42,520 bases of DNA from assembly GCA_021648725.1 (NCBI GenBank), contig JAKISF010000029.1, forward strand, positions 1 through 42,520, given 5' to 3'. Made by a program: the position numbers and the translations under genes. Each line of letters opens with the position of its first letter. The stretch's first letter is position 1. The notes beneath the pieces were generated by a model that saw only the letters and a program-made list of their open reading frames with translations, was not told the DNA's origin and made no database searches. Shown in pieces: positions 8,050 to 15,801 of the stretch. This stretch comes from Bacteroidales bacterium. Lineage in GTDB: Bacteria; Bacteroidota; Bacteroidia; Bacteroidales; JAADGE01.

Positions 8050-9129
8050 CTATTTTAGAAATCTTATTTGCAGATTTAGTTTAATAAAATATTTTCCATT
8101 CTTTTCATAAATTTTTCCAAAATCGTGTCTTGAACTACTTGCCGTTTCCAATTTAGTATTATGAAACAAATAATTCTCAAATTTATTTTTGTTATAGATA
8201 TGGTAACTCAAAACTTCTCCACCTTCTTTTACGACAAGATAACCACCAGTAGCGTCATATATTCCATTCCAAACTTTTGCAGGCATCATTCCTAATGCAA
8301 CTTCTGTTAAGAATTTCTTGATTTTATATTCGTAGAATTTATGATTATTTGCAGTATTAAAATTCAAAGGATTATTCATTTCAATGTTTTCAACTAAATC
8401 TATTATTTTAGATAAGTTTGAAGTATAAAAATCAAATGTAATTTCTGCTAAAATATTAGGCAAAAGACTGTCAATCAGAATTAAATTGTTTCCAAAAACT
8501 TCCTTTTCCGTTTGGTTAAATAGAATTTTGCAACTATTGTTAATTACAGCGTTTAATCGGTCTTTTATTTTACTTCTCGTATCAATTAAGTTAGTTCTTT
8601 CCACGAAGTCATTTGTCAAACCACAATTCTCAATTTCATAAATGAAATTTGTCGTTTTTCCGGCATTTAAAAGAGTTGAAGCACCACCTAATTGAGATTT
8701 TATACTAAAGCCCAATTCTGGTTGTAAATTTGTTTTTAAGTCGTGAATTACAATTCTTATATCAGTTTTTGATGATGATTTAGCTTTTAATGTCGAACAT
8801 TTTATTTGAGATAAAAAATCTTCTATTTCAGGAACATCGAAAGAACTACTGCGAGCTTCTTTAATTTTGTTTAGTAGCAATTCCGATTTTTGTTTAAACT
8901 CAACAATTGAGATGCTAAAACTTTCATCTGCTCCGGTAATTAAAATCAAATTATCATTTACGGAATATTCATAATTACCATTGTTTTCATCTCTCAAAAT
9001 CTTTATAATGGGGTAGAGTAAATCAGGAATTTTATTTAATTTTTCATCACCAACATATATCTCTCTATCTCCTAATAATTTCAATAAGGTATATATTTCG
9101 CTCCATTCTCCTTTATTTCCTTTTAGCAC
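8050..9129 (-). CDS. HpaII-family type II restriction endonuclease (CCGG)
   Basis: Predicted endonuclease of 359 residues, close to the usual length of the R.HpaII family. The N-terminus GNKGEWSEIYTLLKLLGD is characteristic of HpaII-type enzymes. Further along are acidic and lysine-bearing segments that could form the active site (SSKTDIRIVIHDLK, ELGFSIKSQLGG); the D...xIK arrangement in these fits a PD-(D/E)XK-like nuclease, but I assign no catalytic residue firmly. The C-terminal half contains GMMPAKVWNGIYDATGGY. The start is GTG at 9129, directly abutting the methylase TAG stop (TAGGTG); no better start keeps the conserved N-terminus. Low translation of the nuclease behind the methylase would protect a new host. 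The likely target is CCGG, inferred from the family. Confidence 0.85.
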   Translation of the reverse strand: MLKGNKGEWSEIYTLLKLLGDREIYVGDEKLNKIPDLLYPIIKILRDENNGNYEYSVNDNLILITGADESFSISIVEFKQKSELLLNKIKEARSSSFDVPEIEDFLSQIKCSTLKAKSSSKTDIRIVIHDLKTNLQPELGFSIKSQLGGASTLLNAGKTTNFIYEIENCGLTNDFVERTNLIDTRSKIKDRLNAVINNSCKILFNQTEKEVFGNNLILIDSLLPNILAEITFDFYTSNLSKIIDLVENIEMNNPLNFNTANNHKFYEYKIKKFLTEVALGMMPAKVWNGIYDATGGYLVVKEGGEVLSYHIYNKNKFENYLFHNTKLETASSSRHDFGKIYEKNGKYFIKLNLQIRFLK

Positions 9130-10338
9130 CTATCTTTCCTTTACTATTTTTTCTACTATTTTACTTGCTGTCGCTTGAATTGCAGGGATAGCAACCGAAT
9201 TACCAAATTGTTTGTATGCTTGAGCATCTGAAACTTTAATTAAAAAATTGTCAGGAAAACCTTGAAGTCTTGCCCATTCCCTTGGTGTCATTCTTCGCCA
9301 ACCGTCTTTATTTACTACACCTTTAATTTTGGTAACCGGTTTAAAATCTGTTAATCGACAATCAATTACTATGTTTCTTTCTTTTCCCATTCCGCCAACA
9401 ACAATAGCATTTGCACAGTGATTATCGTCAATTATTTCGTAACCAAAACCATTTCCTTTGTTTTTATGCCTTTCTTTATGGTTGCGTAAAGTGTCTTGGT
9501 ATTGAGTTGACAAGTAATACTTTACAGAGACTTCTTTGTCTTCTTTTATATCTTTAAATGCAATTTTCTTTTTGACTGGTTTCGGATAGTGAAATTCTTT
9601 AATGTTTATATCTTTCCTAAAACCAATAATAAAAATCCGTTCTCTATTTTGAGGAACTCCAAAATCTTTTGCATTCATTATTTGGGGGTCTGGCACATAA
9701 TAGTCTAAATCTTCTCTCAAAACTTTTAAAATGGTTTTAAGGGTTCGACCTTTGTCGTGGTTTTTCAAACCTTTTACATTTTCAAGAAAAAATGCTTTTG
9801 GTCTTTTGGCTTTGATTATTCTTTTTATATCGAAAAATAGTGTCCCACGAGTTTCGTCTTCAAATCCTTTTCTCTTTCCGGCTATTGAAAATGCTTGACA
9901 AGGAAAACCGGCACATAAAACATCGTGTTCAGGAATATCATTTTCATCTATTTTAGTAATATCACCAAATGGGATTTCACCAAAATTCAAATCGTATGTT
10001 TGCTTTGCATATTTATCTATTTCTGATGAAAAAACACAATTGCCTCCTAAATTTTGCATCGCAATTCTAAAACCACCAATCCCGGCAAATAAATCAATAA
10101 ATTTAAATTTAGGGTTTTTCACAGGCGGAAAAGGGACATCAAAATTTAAGTCAACCCTTAGATACTGTGCCAGAGGTTCAGAAACTATATTTTGAAAATA
10201 TTCTTTTGCATTTTTTTCATAATAACTTGAAATACCATTTTTGTTGTGATGCAAATAGTGAGTAAAATAAGCAAGGTTTTCGCTTTGCTCTTTTAAAATG
10301 TTACTATTTATTTTTTCTTTTATTTCACTGTATTTCAT
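9130..10338 (-). CDS. DNA (cytosine-5-)-methyltransferase, HpaII-type
   Basis: C5-cytosine methylase of 402 residues that uses SAM and should protect the sites cut by the adjacent endonuclease (probably inner C of CCGG). Ordered motifs are all visible: I FIDLFAGIGGFRIA (about 80-93), IV with catalytic Cys GFPCQAFSIAGKRKGF, VI FFLENVKGL, VIII QNRERIFIIGF, IX region TPREWARLQGFPD and X QFGNSVAIPAI. The target-recognition domain lies between VIII and IX (about 230-345). There is an N-terminal extension of about 75 residues before motif I. The gene precedes the endonuclease with zero spacing, so they form one transcription unit. No C-protein or Vsr nuclease gene accompanies it. It is probably horizontally acquired with its cassette. 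Confidence 0.93.
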   Translation of the reverse strand: MKYSEIKEKINSNILKEQSENLAYFTHYLHHNKNGISSYYEKNAKEYFQNIVSEPLAQYLRVDLNFDVPFPPVKNPKFKFIDLFAGIGGFRIAMQNLGGNCVFSSEIDKYAKQTYDLNFGEIPFGDITKIDENDIPEHDVLCAGFPCQAFSIAGKRKGFEDETRGTLFFDIKRIIKAKRPKAFFLENVKGLKNHDKGRTLKTILKVLREDLDYYVPDPQIMNAKDFGVPQNRERIFIIGFRKDINIKEFHYPKPVKKKIAFKDIKEDKEVSVKYYLSTQYQDTLRNHKERHKNKGNGFGYEIIDDNHCANAIVVGGMGKERNIVIDCRLTDFKPVTKIKGVVNKDGWRRMTPREWARLQGFPDNFLIKVSDAQAYKQFGNSVAIPAIQATASKIVEKIVKER

Positions 10339-10368
10339 TACGTTTCCTTATTACTTCTTTTTTAATTT

Positions 10369-10398
10369 TCAACATACAAAAATGCGGGTTTTTTTCAA
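10369..10398 (-). promoter_or_regulatory. Candidate promoter of the R-M pair
   Basis: On the minus strand TTG (10398-10396) is followed after 19 nt by TATGTTGA (10376-10369), an imperfect TAnnTTTG box with the canonical Bacteroidota spacer. It lies inside the proposed cassette about 30 nt before the methylase ATG, so the module would carry its own promoter. Confidence 0.4.
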
Positions 10399-10529
10399 TC
10401 TCTCTCCCCCAAAAGCGAATAACTTTCCAACCATTTTTCAACAATCATAATACTGCACGATTTTTCTTCGCCTTGCCCCTAACGACTGATATAAATTATA
10501 GTTCCCCTAATGCCAATATATTACCTTTG

Positions 10530-11816
10530 TTATTTCTGCAAACCGAACGCTTTTTTTACTTTATCAACATAATCGAGTTTTTCCCAAGCAAAAAATTCAA
10601 CTTCTTTTTTATAGGAACTTCCGTTAGTTGAGAACGTTACTTCTTTTTTAAACGGCTTTCTTCCCATATGTCCGTATGCGGCAGTTTCTCTGAATATTGG
10701 ATTTTTTAGCCCGAAGCGTTTAACAATTGCAGCCGGTCGCATATCAAACAATCCGTTAACTTTTTTGGCAATTTGACTGTCAGACAGGTCAACTTTTGAT
10801 GTTCCGTATGTGTTTACATATAACCCGACAGGGTCTGCAACCCCGATAGCATACGCAACTTGAATTAAAATCTCGCCTGCAACACCCGCTGCAACCATGT
10901 TTTTTGCAATGTGTCGAGTTGCATAGGCTGCCGACCTGTCAACTTTTGAAGAATCTTTTCCGGAAAAAGCTCCGCCGCCGTGAGCACCCTTTCCGCCGTA
11001 TGTATCAACAATGATTTTTCTTCCGGTTAAACCGGTATCTCCGTGAGGTCCGCCTATTACAAATTTCCCGGTAGGGTTTACCAATAATTTGAAATCGCCT
11101 TTGAATAATGCCTTAATTGACTCCGGAAGTTTTGCTTTTACCGCAGGAATAATAATATTTTTCATATCATTATAAATGGTTTTAAGCATTTCATCGTCAG
11201 CTTGTTTTTGCGTTTTTGCTTCTGAAGAAGAAATAAAATCATCGTGTTGAGTTGACAAAACAATTGTGTCAATTCTCAATGCTTTGTTGTTATCATTATA
11301 TTCAACAGTAACTTGCGATTTAGAATCCGGTCGTAAATAAGTCATTTGTTTCCCGGCTTTTCTTACATTTGCCATCTCAATTAACAGTTTGTGAGACAGG
11401 TCGATGGGCAGCGGCATATACTCTTCTGTTTCATTATTTGCATAGCCGAACATCATACCTTGGTCTCCGGCACCTTGCTCCTCTTCTGTTTCTCTGACAA
11501 CTCCTTGGTTAATATCTGATGACTGTTCATGAATTGCAGAAATAACACCGCAAGATTCTGATTCAAATTTATATTCTCCTTTTGTGTAGCCGATTTCTTT
11601 AATAACATTTCTTGCGGTAACCTGGGCATCAACCCAAGCCGTTGTTTTAACTTCTCCGCTCAAAACAGTTAAGCCGGTTGTTACAAGAGTTTCGCAAGCA
11701 ACCTTTGATTCCGGGTCTTGTTTTAAAAACTCATCTAATAATGCGTCTGAAATTTGGTCTGCAACTTTATCGGGATGTCCTTCCGATACAGATTCTGATG
11801 TGAAAAAATATGACAT
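10530..11816 (-). CDS. metK: S-adenosylmethionine synthetase
   Basis: Makes SAM from methionine and ATP; cytoplasmic, housekeeping. Length is 428 residues, slightly above the E. coli enzyme (384). Family signatures are clear: [21 protein letters not shown] at the N-terminus (ATP/methionine site), [12 protein letters not shown] (about 135-146), [20 protein letters not shown] and the P-loop-like [19 protein letters not shown] (about 280-300). The gene has its own promoter and an upstream SAM-II-like riboswitch, so product feedback on expression is expected. It is transcribed toward the R-M cassette, whose methylase consumes SAM. The adjacency probably results from the insertion site rather than from a functional operon. 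Confidence 0.97.
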   Translation of the reverse strand: MSYFFTSESVSEGHPDKVADQISDALLDEFLKQDPESKVACETLVTTGLTVLSGEVKTTAWVDAQVTARNVIKEIGYTKGEYKFESESCGVISAIHEQSSDINQGVVRETEEEQGAGDQGMMFGYANNETEEYMPLPIDLSHKLLIEMANVRKAGKQMTYLRPDSKSQVTVEYNDNNKALRIDTIVLSTQHDDFISSSEAKTQKQADDEMLKTIYNDMKNIIIPAVKAKLPESIKALFKGDFKLLVNPTGKFVIGGPHGDTGLTGRKIIVDTYGGKGAHGGGAFSGKDSSKVDRSAAYATRHIAKNMVAAGVAGEILIQVAYAIGVADPVGLYVNTYGTSKVDLSDSQIAKKVNGLFDMRPAAIVKRFGLKNPIFRETAAYGHMGRKPFKKEVTFSTNGSSYKKEVEFFAWEKLDYVDKVKKAFGLQK

Positions 11817-11873
11817 TTTTTTTAATTAAGTTTAATAATATTTTAACGGGGAAAGTTTTTAACAGAAGTAATG

Positions 11874-11918
11874 TTTTAGCATTTTTTTCTGCGGTTGCAA
11901 GCAATCAAATTTTTCCGC
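11874..11918 (-). promoter_or_regulatory. SAM-II (SAM_alpha)-like riboswitch in the metK leader
   Basis: Minus strand: P1 GCGG (11918-11915) pairs with CCGC (11894-11891). Between them lies the conserved SAM-II-type core ATTTGA (11910-11905) and GCTTGCAACCGC (11902-11891). After an A-rich linker comes GCTAAAA (11880-11874), the 3' arm that closes the SAM-II pseudoknot. These blocks, in this order, are the hallmarks of the SAM-II family, which is reported in Bacteroidota as well as alphaproteobacteria. The element begins close to the predicted transcription start. The 3' arm ends about 57 nt before the ATG, farther than in the classic cases where it masks the ribosome site. SAM-V shares the same core and is the alternative. 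Confidence 0.75.
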
Positions 11919-11925
11919 CGATATG

Positions 11926-11955
11926 CAAAAGTATTTATTTTTTAGTTTTTGCAAA
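11926..11955 (-). promoter_or_regulatory. metK promoter
   Basis: Minus strand -33 TTTG (11955-11952), 18-nt spacer, -7 TACTTTTG (11933-11926), matching the Bacteroidota consensus TTTG / TAnnTTTG. The start site would fall about 7 nt later, just at the first stem of the riboswitch, so the leader starts with the aptamer. Confidence 0.75.
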
Positions 11956-12092
11956 GCGTAAACCGTTAAATCTTTGCAAAGAATTATTTTTTCCTTTCTT
12001 AACGGACAAAACAACCGGCTTCCGAATAAAATAGTTTCGCATTATGAAACCTTTTTATGTAAAAATTCGTAGTAATAATTAAAAGAAAAAAT

Positions 12093-12473
12093 ATGACGGC
12101 AGCACTAACCAATTACGGAAACTTTGAAATAGAACTGTTTGAGATAAAAAATGAAGATTGCCTGAAGTTTACATTTGAAGGAAAATTTACGCAGGAACAA
12201 GCCGTATCCGGAACCGAAGAATGGAGACAATTATTCGAGGGGGTCGGAAATGAAAAAACAACATTAGTTTGGGATTGTGCCAGAATGACCGGGTTTGAAA
12301 ATAATGCTCGTATTATTTGGCAAAAAACAATGAAAGGCCTAAAAAGAAAAATAAAATGTGTTTGGTTGATTTCGAACTCGAAAATTATCAGAACCGGGGC
12401 AAACCTTATGTCGAAATTTGTCGGTTTTAAAATAAAAGCGGTAAAGTCAGAAAAAGAAATTGCTTTTTGCTAA
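12093..12473 (+). CDS. Small STAS/SpoIIAA-like protein
   Basis: Cytoplasmic protein of 126 residues without signal peptide or membrane segment. The pattern of strands and helices (LKFTFEGKFTQEQAV, TTLVWDCARMTGFENNAR, KCVWLISNSKIIRTGANLM, VKSEKEIAFC) resembles the STAS/SpoIIAA-like fold: a strand ending in a 'WDC..MTGF' turn, then a helix that in anti-anti-sigma factors would carry the phosphorylated Ser. No canonical DxS is seen at that place, so a classical phosphosite is not evident. It is a single gene convergent with dnaG. Given the four SpoIIE-type phosphatases in the window, a role as their substrate is tempting but only inferred. The fold call itself is moderate. Confidence 0.5.
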   Translation: MTAALTNYGNFEIELFEIKNEDCLKFTFEGKFTQEQAVSGTEEWRQLFEGVGNEKTTLVWDCARMTGFENNARIIWQKTMKGLKRKIKCVWLISNSKIIRTGANLMSKFVGFKIKAVKSEKEIAFC

Positions 12474-12506
12474 AACACGGCAATTTTGAAAAAGAAAGCA
12501 GTATTT

Positions 12507-14447
12507 TTACAGTAAGGCCAATTTTTCGGTATAATCAGTAAGTTTGATTTTAAAATCAGACATTTTTCTTAAAAACTCCAGTAGTGCCGGTAGTTTTGTA
12601 TTATATTCTTCCGGTTTGAGCTCTGTTATTTTTTTATTAATTTCTTCTATTTTAATTGTTACAATTTGAAGTTTAAACTTTTCTATTGCATCAGGAACAG
12701 ATTCATTCAGCCTTTGTTCCGGCATCTCCGTTGAACCGCCTCTTTTTTTCCAAAGTCTGCTTAATTCTTTTTTCGGGCTGATTAATTCTGCTACTACCGA
12801 GCTTATTTTTTCGCTTTGGTGTGTTAAGAAATAATTAATGGGAGATTCTTTATCGTTTGAAAAAAACTGATCGTATTCTTCAAAGATGTCTTTGTAAATC
12901 AGGTTTTTAAATTCCAAATTTTCATTCTTAATATCCGAAATAATATATTCAGCAACCGAAATATCAACGTTGTTTTCTTCATCATGTGATATAGTTTCTT
13001 CTCCGAAATTCAACAAATAATAAAGAATTTCCTTTTCATATTGCTTTGAAAACACTCCGGTTGTTTCTACCGGAAGCAACGGAATCTCGACTTTTTGACT
13101 GTATTTTCTTTTATTGTCTCGATCTCTGATATCATCAAAGTTCTTTCTTAATATTTTACGGACTTCTTCATATAAAATTTCCTCATCCGTATTGAGCAGA
13201 CTTGATGTCGTTCGTATATATTCTGCTCTTAAAATTTTATCAGGAATTATGGCGATTGATTTAACAACATCCCGAACCAATTGTGCCCTTTTAACCGGGT
13301 CATTTTTAGCCTCATCTGCCAATAGTTTTGTCTTGAATTCAATAAAATCTTCTTCATGTTCAGAAATGTATTGTTCAAGTTCCTCTGTTGTTTTAGATTG
13401 TGCAAAAGAATCCGGATCTTCGCCTTCGGGCAACATCACAATTTTAACATTCATTTCCTCTGCCAAAACAAGATCAATTCCTCTTAATGATGCTTTTATT
13501 CCGGCTTTATCTCCATCGTAAATTAATGTGAGATTTTTTGTAAAACGTCGAACCAGTTTAATTTGATCAACCGTAAGAGCGGTTCCGGATGAAGCCACAA
13601 CATTCTCAACGCCTGACTGGTACATTGAAATCACATCGGTATAACCTTCAACCATAAAACATTTATCTTTTTTTACGATTGAGTTTTTTGCAAAATAAAT
13701 ACCGTAAAGAATTCTGGATTTATGGTAAATATCTGATTCGGGAGAATTCAGATACTTTGCAATTTTCTTATCGGCTTTCAGAGTTCTTCCTCCGAATGCA
13801 ATCACTTTTCCGGATAATGTGTGAATCGGGAAAATTACACGCTCTGCAAAGCGGTCAAATTTATAATTGGTTTCTTTTTTTACAATTGATAAACCGGTTG
13901 CTTCCAAAAATTTCAATTTATAACCGCTTTTTAAAGCCGCTTCGGTAAACGCATCTCTTTTTTGCGGACTCCAGCCCAATTCAAATTTATTAATGATGTC
14001 TTCTCTGAGACCTCTTTCTTTGTAGTAAGACAATGCAATGTTTTTGCCTTCATCGGTTTTGTGCAATGTATTCTTAAAGAAATTTTTTGCAAATTCCGTT
14101 ACAATAAACAGGCTGTCTCTTTCTTGCTTTTCGTGTATTTGTTCCTCTGTCTGCTCTTCTTCAACAACCTCAATGCCATATTTTTTTGCAAGTACTTTCA
14201 AAGCTTCCGGAAAAGAAATCTTTTCATGTTCCATTACAAACTTTACGGAATTTCCGGCAGCACCGCAACCAAAACATTTGTAAATACCTTTTGCCGGAGA
14301 AACTACAAACGAAGGTGTCTTTTCATCATGAAAAGGACAATTCCCTTTATAGTTCACACCTGCTTTTTTGAGGTTTACATAGTCTTTTATAACGTCATAA
14401 ACATCAGCTGCATCAAATATTTTATCAACTGTTTCGCGAGGTATCAT
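12507..14447 (-). CDS. dnaG: DNA primase
   Basis: Synthesises RNA primers at the replication fork together with DnaB helicase. Length is 646 residues. The N-terminal CHC2 zinc domain has Cys37, His40, Cys58 and Cys61 (NCPFHDEKTPSF, YKCFGCGAAG). The catalytic core contains FGGRTL (about 219-224) and a TOPRIM domain with FMVEGYTDVISMYQSG and LIYDGDKAGIKASLRG (the conserved E and DxD). The C-terminal DnaB-interaction region (about 450-646) is divergent and helix-rich, as usual in Bacteroidota. The chosen ATG is preceded by AAAAGGATATC, and a TAATTTTG -7 box lies at 14466-14473. It also follows the glycosyltransferase gene by 50 nt and may share its transcript. Confidence 0.97.
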   Translation of the reverse strand: MIPRETVDKIFDAADVYDVIKDYVNLKKAGVNYKGNCPFHDEKTPSFVVSPAKGIYKCFGCGAAGNSVKFVMEHEKISFPEALKVLAKKYGIEVVEEEQTEEQIHEKQERDSLFIVTEFAKNFFKNTLHKTDEGKNIALSYYKERGLREDIINKFELGWSPQKRDAFTEAALKSGYKLKFLEATGLSIVKKETNYKFDRFAERVIFPIHTLSGKVIAFGGRTLKADKKIAKYLNSPESDIYHKSRILYGIYFAKNSIVKKDKCFMVEGYTDVISMYQSGVENVVASSGTALTVDQIKLVRRFTKNLTLIYDGDKAGIKASLRGIDLVLAEEMNVKIVMLPEGEDPDSFAQSKTTEELEQYISEHEEDFIEFKTKLLADEAKNDPVKRAQLVRDVVKSIAIIPDKILRAEYIRTTSSLLNTDEEILYEEVRKILRKNFDDIRDRDNKRKYSQKVEIPLLPVETTGVFSKQYEKEILYYLLNFGEETISHDEENNVDISVAEYIISDIKNENLEFKNLIYKDIFEEYDQFFSNDKESPINYFLTHQSEKISSVVAELISPKKELSRLWKKRGGSTEMPEQRLNESVPDAIEKFKLQIVTIKIEEINKKITELKPEEYNTKLPALLEFLRKMSDFKIKLTDYTEKLALL

Positions 14448-14465
14448 GATATCCTTTTAGGAAAA

Positions 14466-14473
14466 CAAAATTA
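14466..14473 (-). promoter_or_regulatory. Candidate -7 box for dnaG
   Basis: Minus-strand TAATTTTG fits TAnnTTTG, about 18 nt before the dnaG ATG. There is no good -33 element at 19 nt. If real, dnaG would be uncoupled from the polysaccharide genes upstream. Confidence 0.3.
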
Positions 14474-14497
14474 AGAAAATAATCGGATGAGCCGGTT

Positions 14498-15244
14498 TTA
14501 TTTTTTGAACAATTGAGGAATTTTGATGATATTCTTTAACAGAACGGTATGCCAATTACCAAGTTTGTTCTTTTTTAAAGCTTTAACATCTTCTTTCATT
14601 TTCTTGAAGATATGTTTAATGCTTTTATTACTTTCTCCGCCGACTCTCATTTTAATCAGCACTTCCGGCAGGTATGCCGTTGATATCTTATGTTTTCCGA
14701 GAAAACGAAGAATGATATCGTAATCAGCAGCAATTCTGAAACTTGTATCAAACAGCCCGAATTTATCATAGACTTCTTTTTTAACAAAGAAAGTCGGATG
14801 CGGCGGCATCCAAGCTTTTTTTAATTTAGAAAAACTGAACTCTCCGGATTTCCAGTACCGTATAATTTTACTTGTGTCTCCCTTTGCAACATATTGCAGA
14901 TCTCCATATATGCTGTCTGTTTGTTTTTCTGAAAATAGTTTTGCTGCTTTTTCAATTATTGTATGGTCTGTATAAATATCATCAGCATGTAAAAAACAGA
15001 TCACATCACCGGTTGCATTTTTAATTCCTTTGTTTAATGCATCATAAATTCCTTCATCCGACTCGCTTATTATTTTAGAAATTTTCTCCGAATTATCATT
15101 TATAATTGAAAGTGTGTTATCTGTAGATTTTCCGTCAATTATTATATGTTCAATATCTGAATATGTTTGGGATGCTGCCGACAGGATTGTATCTAAAATT
15201 GTATCTTGACTGTTGTATGTTGCTGTTATAATTGAAATTTTCAT
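14498..15244 (-). CDS. Family 2 glycosyltransferase (WcaA-like)
   Basis: Inverting GT-A-fold transferase of 248 residues for exopolysaccharide, capsule or O-antigen building. The N-terminus ISIITATYNSQDTI is the nucleotide-sugar-binding strand. The DxD-type metal motif is in FLHADDIYTD (about 84-93). The acceptor region shows WMPPHPTFFVKKEVYDKFG and RIAADYDIILRFL, typical of the group annotated 'glycosyltransferase family 2, WcaA-like', with ADYD as the usual catalytic-base segment. The ATG overlaps the stop of the acetyltransferase gene by 4 nt (ATGA), a sign of coupled translation. The sugar donor and the polymer cannot be deduced. It has no membrane span, so it acts at the inner face of the membrane. 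Confidence 0.9.
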   Translation of the reverse strand: MKISIITATYNSQDTILDTILSAASQTYSDIEHIIIDGKSTDNTLSIINDNSEKISKIISESDEGIYDALNKGIKNATGDVICFLHADDIYTDHTIIEKAAKLFSEKQTDSIYGDLQYVAKGDTSKIIRYWKSGEFSFSKLKKAWMPPHPTFFVKKEVYDKFGLFDTSFRIAADYDIILRFLGKHKISTAYLPEVLIKMRVGGESNKSIKHIFKKMKEDVKALKKNKLGNWHTVLLKNIIKIPQLFKK

Positions 15245-15801
15245 TGTTCAATCGTTCTTTTTCTGACTCCAACAGCCGGATTTCCTTGATAAATAGTATA
15301 AGCTTCTAAATCTTTTGTTGCAACAGAGTTAACTGCTAAAATTGAATGTGTTTTACACGTAGTTCCGGGAGTAACAATGCTGTGAGCTCCAATCCAAACA
15401 CCTTCTTCAAACTTTATTTCTCCGACTATTAGGTCAAAAGTGGTTTTTTTATAATTATGGTTTCCGCAAAGCAGCATTGCTCCTTGTGAAATGCTTACAT
15501 TATCGTCTATTACAACATTTGCAAGATTATCAATCCAAACTTTTTCGCCAATCCAAACATGGTTTCCTACAAAAAGCCTCCATGGGTATTTTATGTTAAC
15601 GGAAGGTTTTATAATAACCCCTTTGCCGACTTTTGCCCCGAAAAGTCTAAGCAAAAAAATTTTTAAAGAACTAACCGGATTCCAAGGATTAAGAAAAAAC
15701 AAAACATTTGTAAAATACCATAAAGTTCTTTTAACGATATTTGCTCCGGGCTTATACCAAGAATTATCAAATTTTGAAAGATTTGTTTTATTCATCTTCA
15801 A
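15241..15801 (-). CDS. WcaF-like hexapeptide-repeat acetyltransferase
   Basis: Trimeric left-handed beta-helix acyltransferase of 186 residues that probably O-acetylates a sugar of the surface polysaccharide made by its neighbours, from acetyl-CoA. The sequence shows hexapeptide turns (GAKVGKGVIIKPSVNIKYP, VWIGEKVWIDNLANVVIDDN, GVWIGAHSIVTPGTTCKTHS). The candidate catalytic His lies in LLCGNHNYKK (about 112-121), and the end, YQGNPAVGVRKR, is the usual C-terminal coenzyme A-binding loop of this family. The N-terminal YFTNVLFFLNPWNPVSSLK is the WcaF-type helix. It overlaps the GT4 gene by 14 nt and the GT2 gene by 4 nt, so the three form a tight operon. Confidence 0.9.
   Translation of the reverse strand: MKMNKTNLSKFDNSWYKPGANIVKRTLWYFTNVLFFLNPWNPVSSLKIFLLRLFGAKVGKGVIIKPSVNIKYPWRLFVGNHVWIGEKVWIDNLANVVIDDNVSISQGAMLLCGNHNYKKTTFDLIVGEIKFEEGVWIGAHSIVTPGTTCKTHSILAVNSVATKDLEAYTIYQGNPAVGVRKRTIEQ

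Larger units (their letters stand above)
7906..10482 (-). mobile_element. Probable integron-type gene cassette carrying the HpaII-like R-M pair
   Basis: Proposed cassette boundaries on the minus strand: it begins at the T after G10483 (G|TTAGGGGC), contains a promoter, the methylase and the endonuclease, and ends with the attC-like site whose last G is 7906. It contains exactly one functional module and no core metabolic gene. It sits between metK and a convergent secreted-protein gene. No preceding attC or integrase is visible, so it would be a lone cassette at a secondary site or the remnant of an array. The boundaries are inferred from the complementary ends. Confidence 0.45.

Noticed and set aside
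7866-10408. Direct repeat TCTCTCTCCC at 7866-7875 and 10399-10408 around the R-M genes
   Set aside because: One copy is outside and the other inside the cassette boundaries, so it does not act as a flanking duplication; short pyrimidine runs are likely by chance.
11810-12034. 74-codon plus-strand reading frame opposite the metK leader
   Set aside because: It covers the metK promoter and riboswitch on the other strand, and its residues look random.
13962-14474. 170-codon plus-strand reading frame inside dnaG
   Set aside because: Antisense shadow of the zinc and core domains of dnaG; no recognisable protein features.
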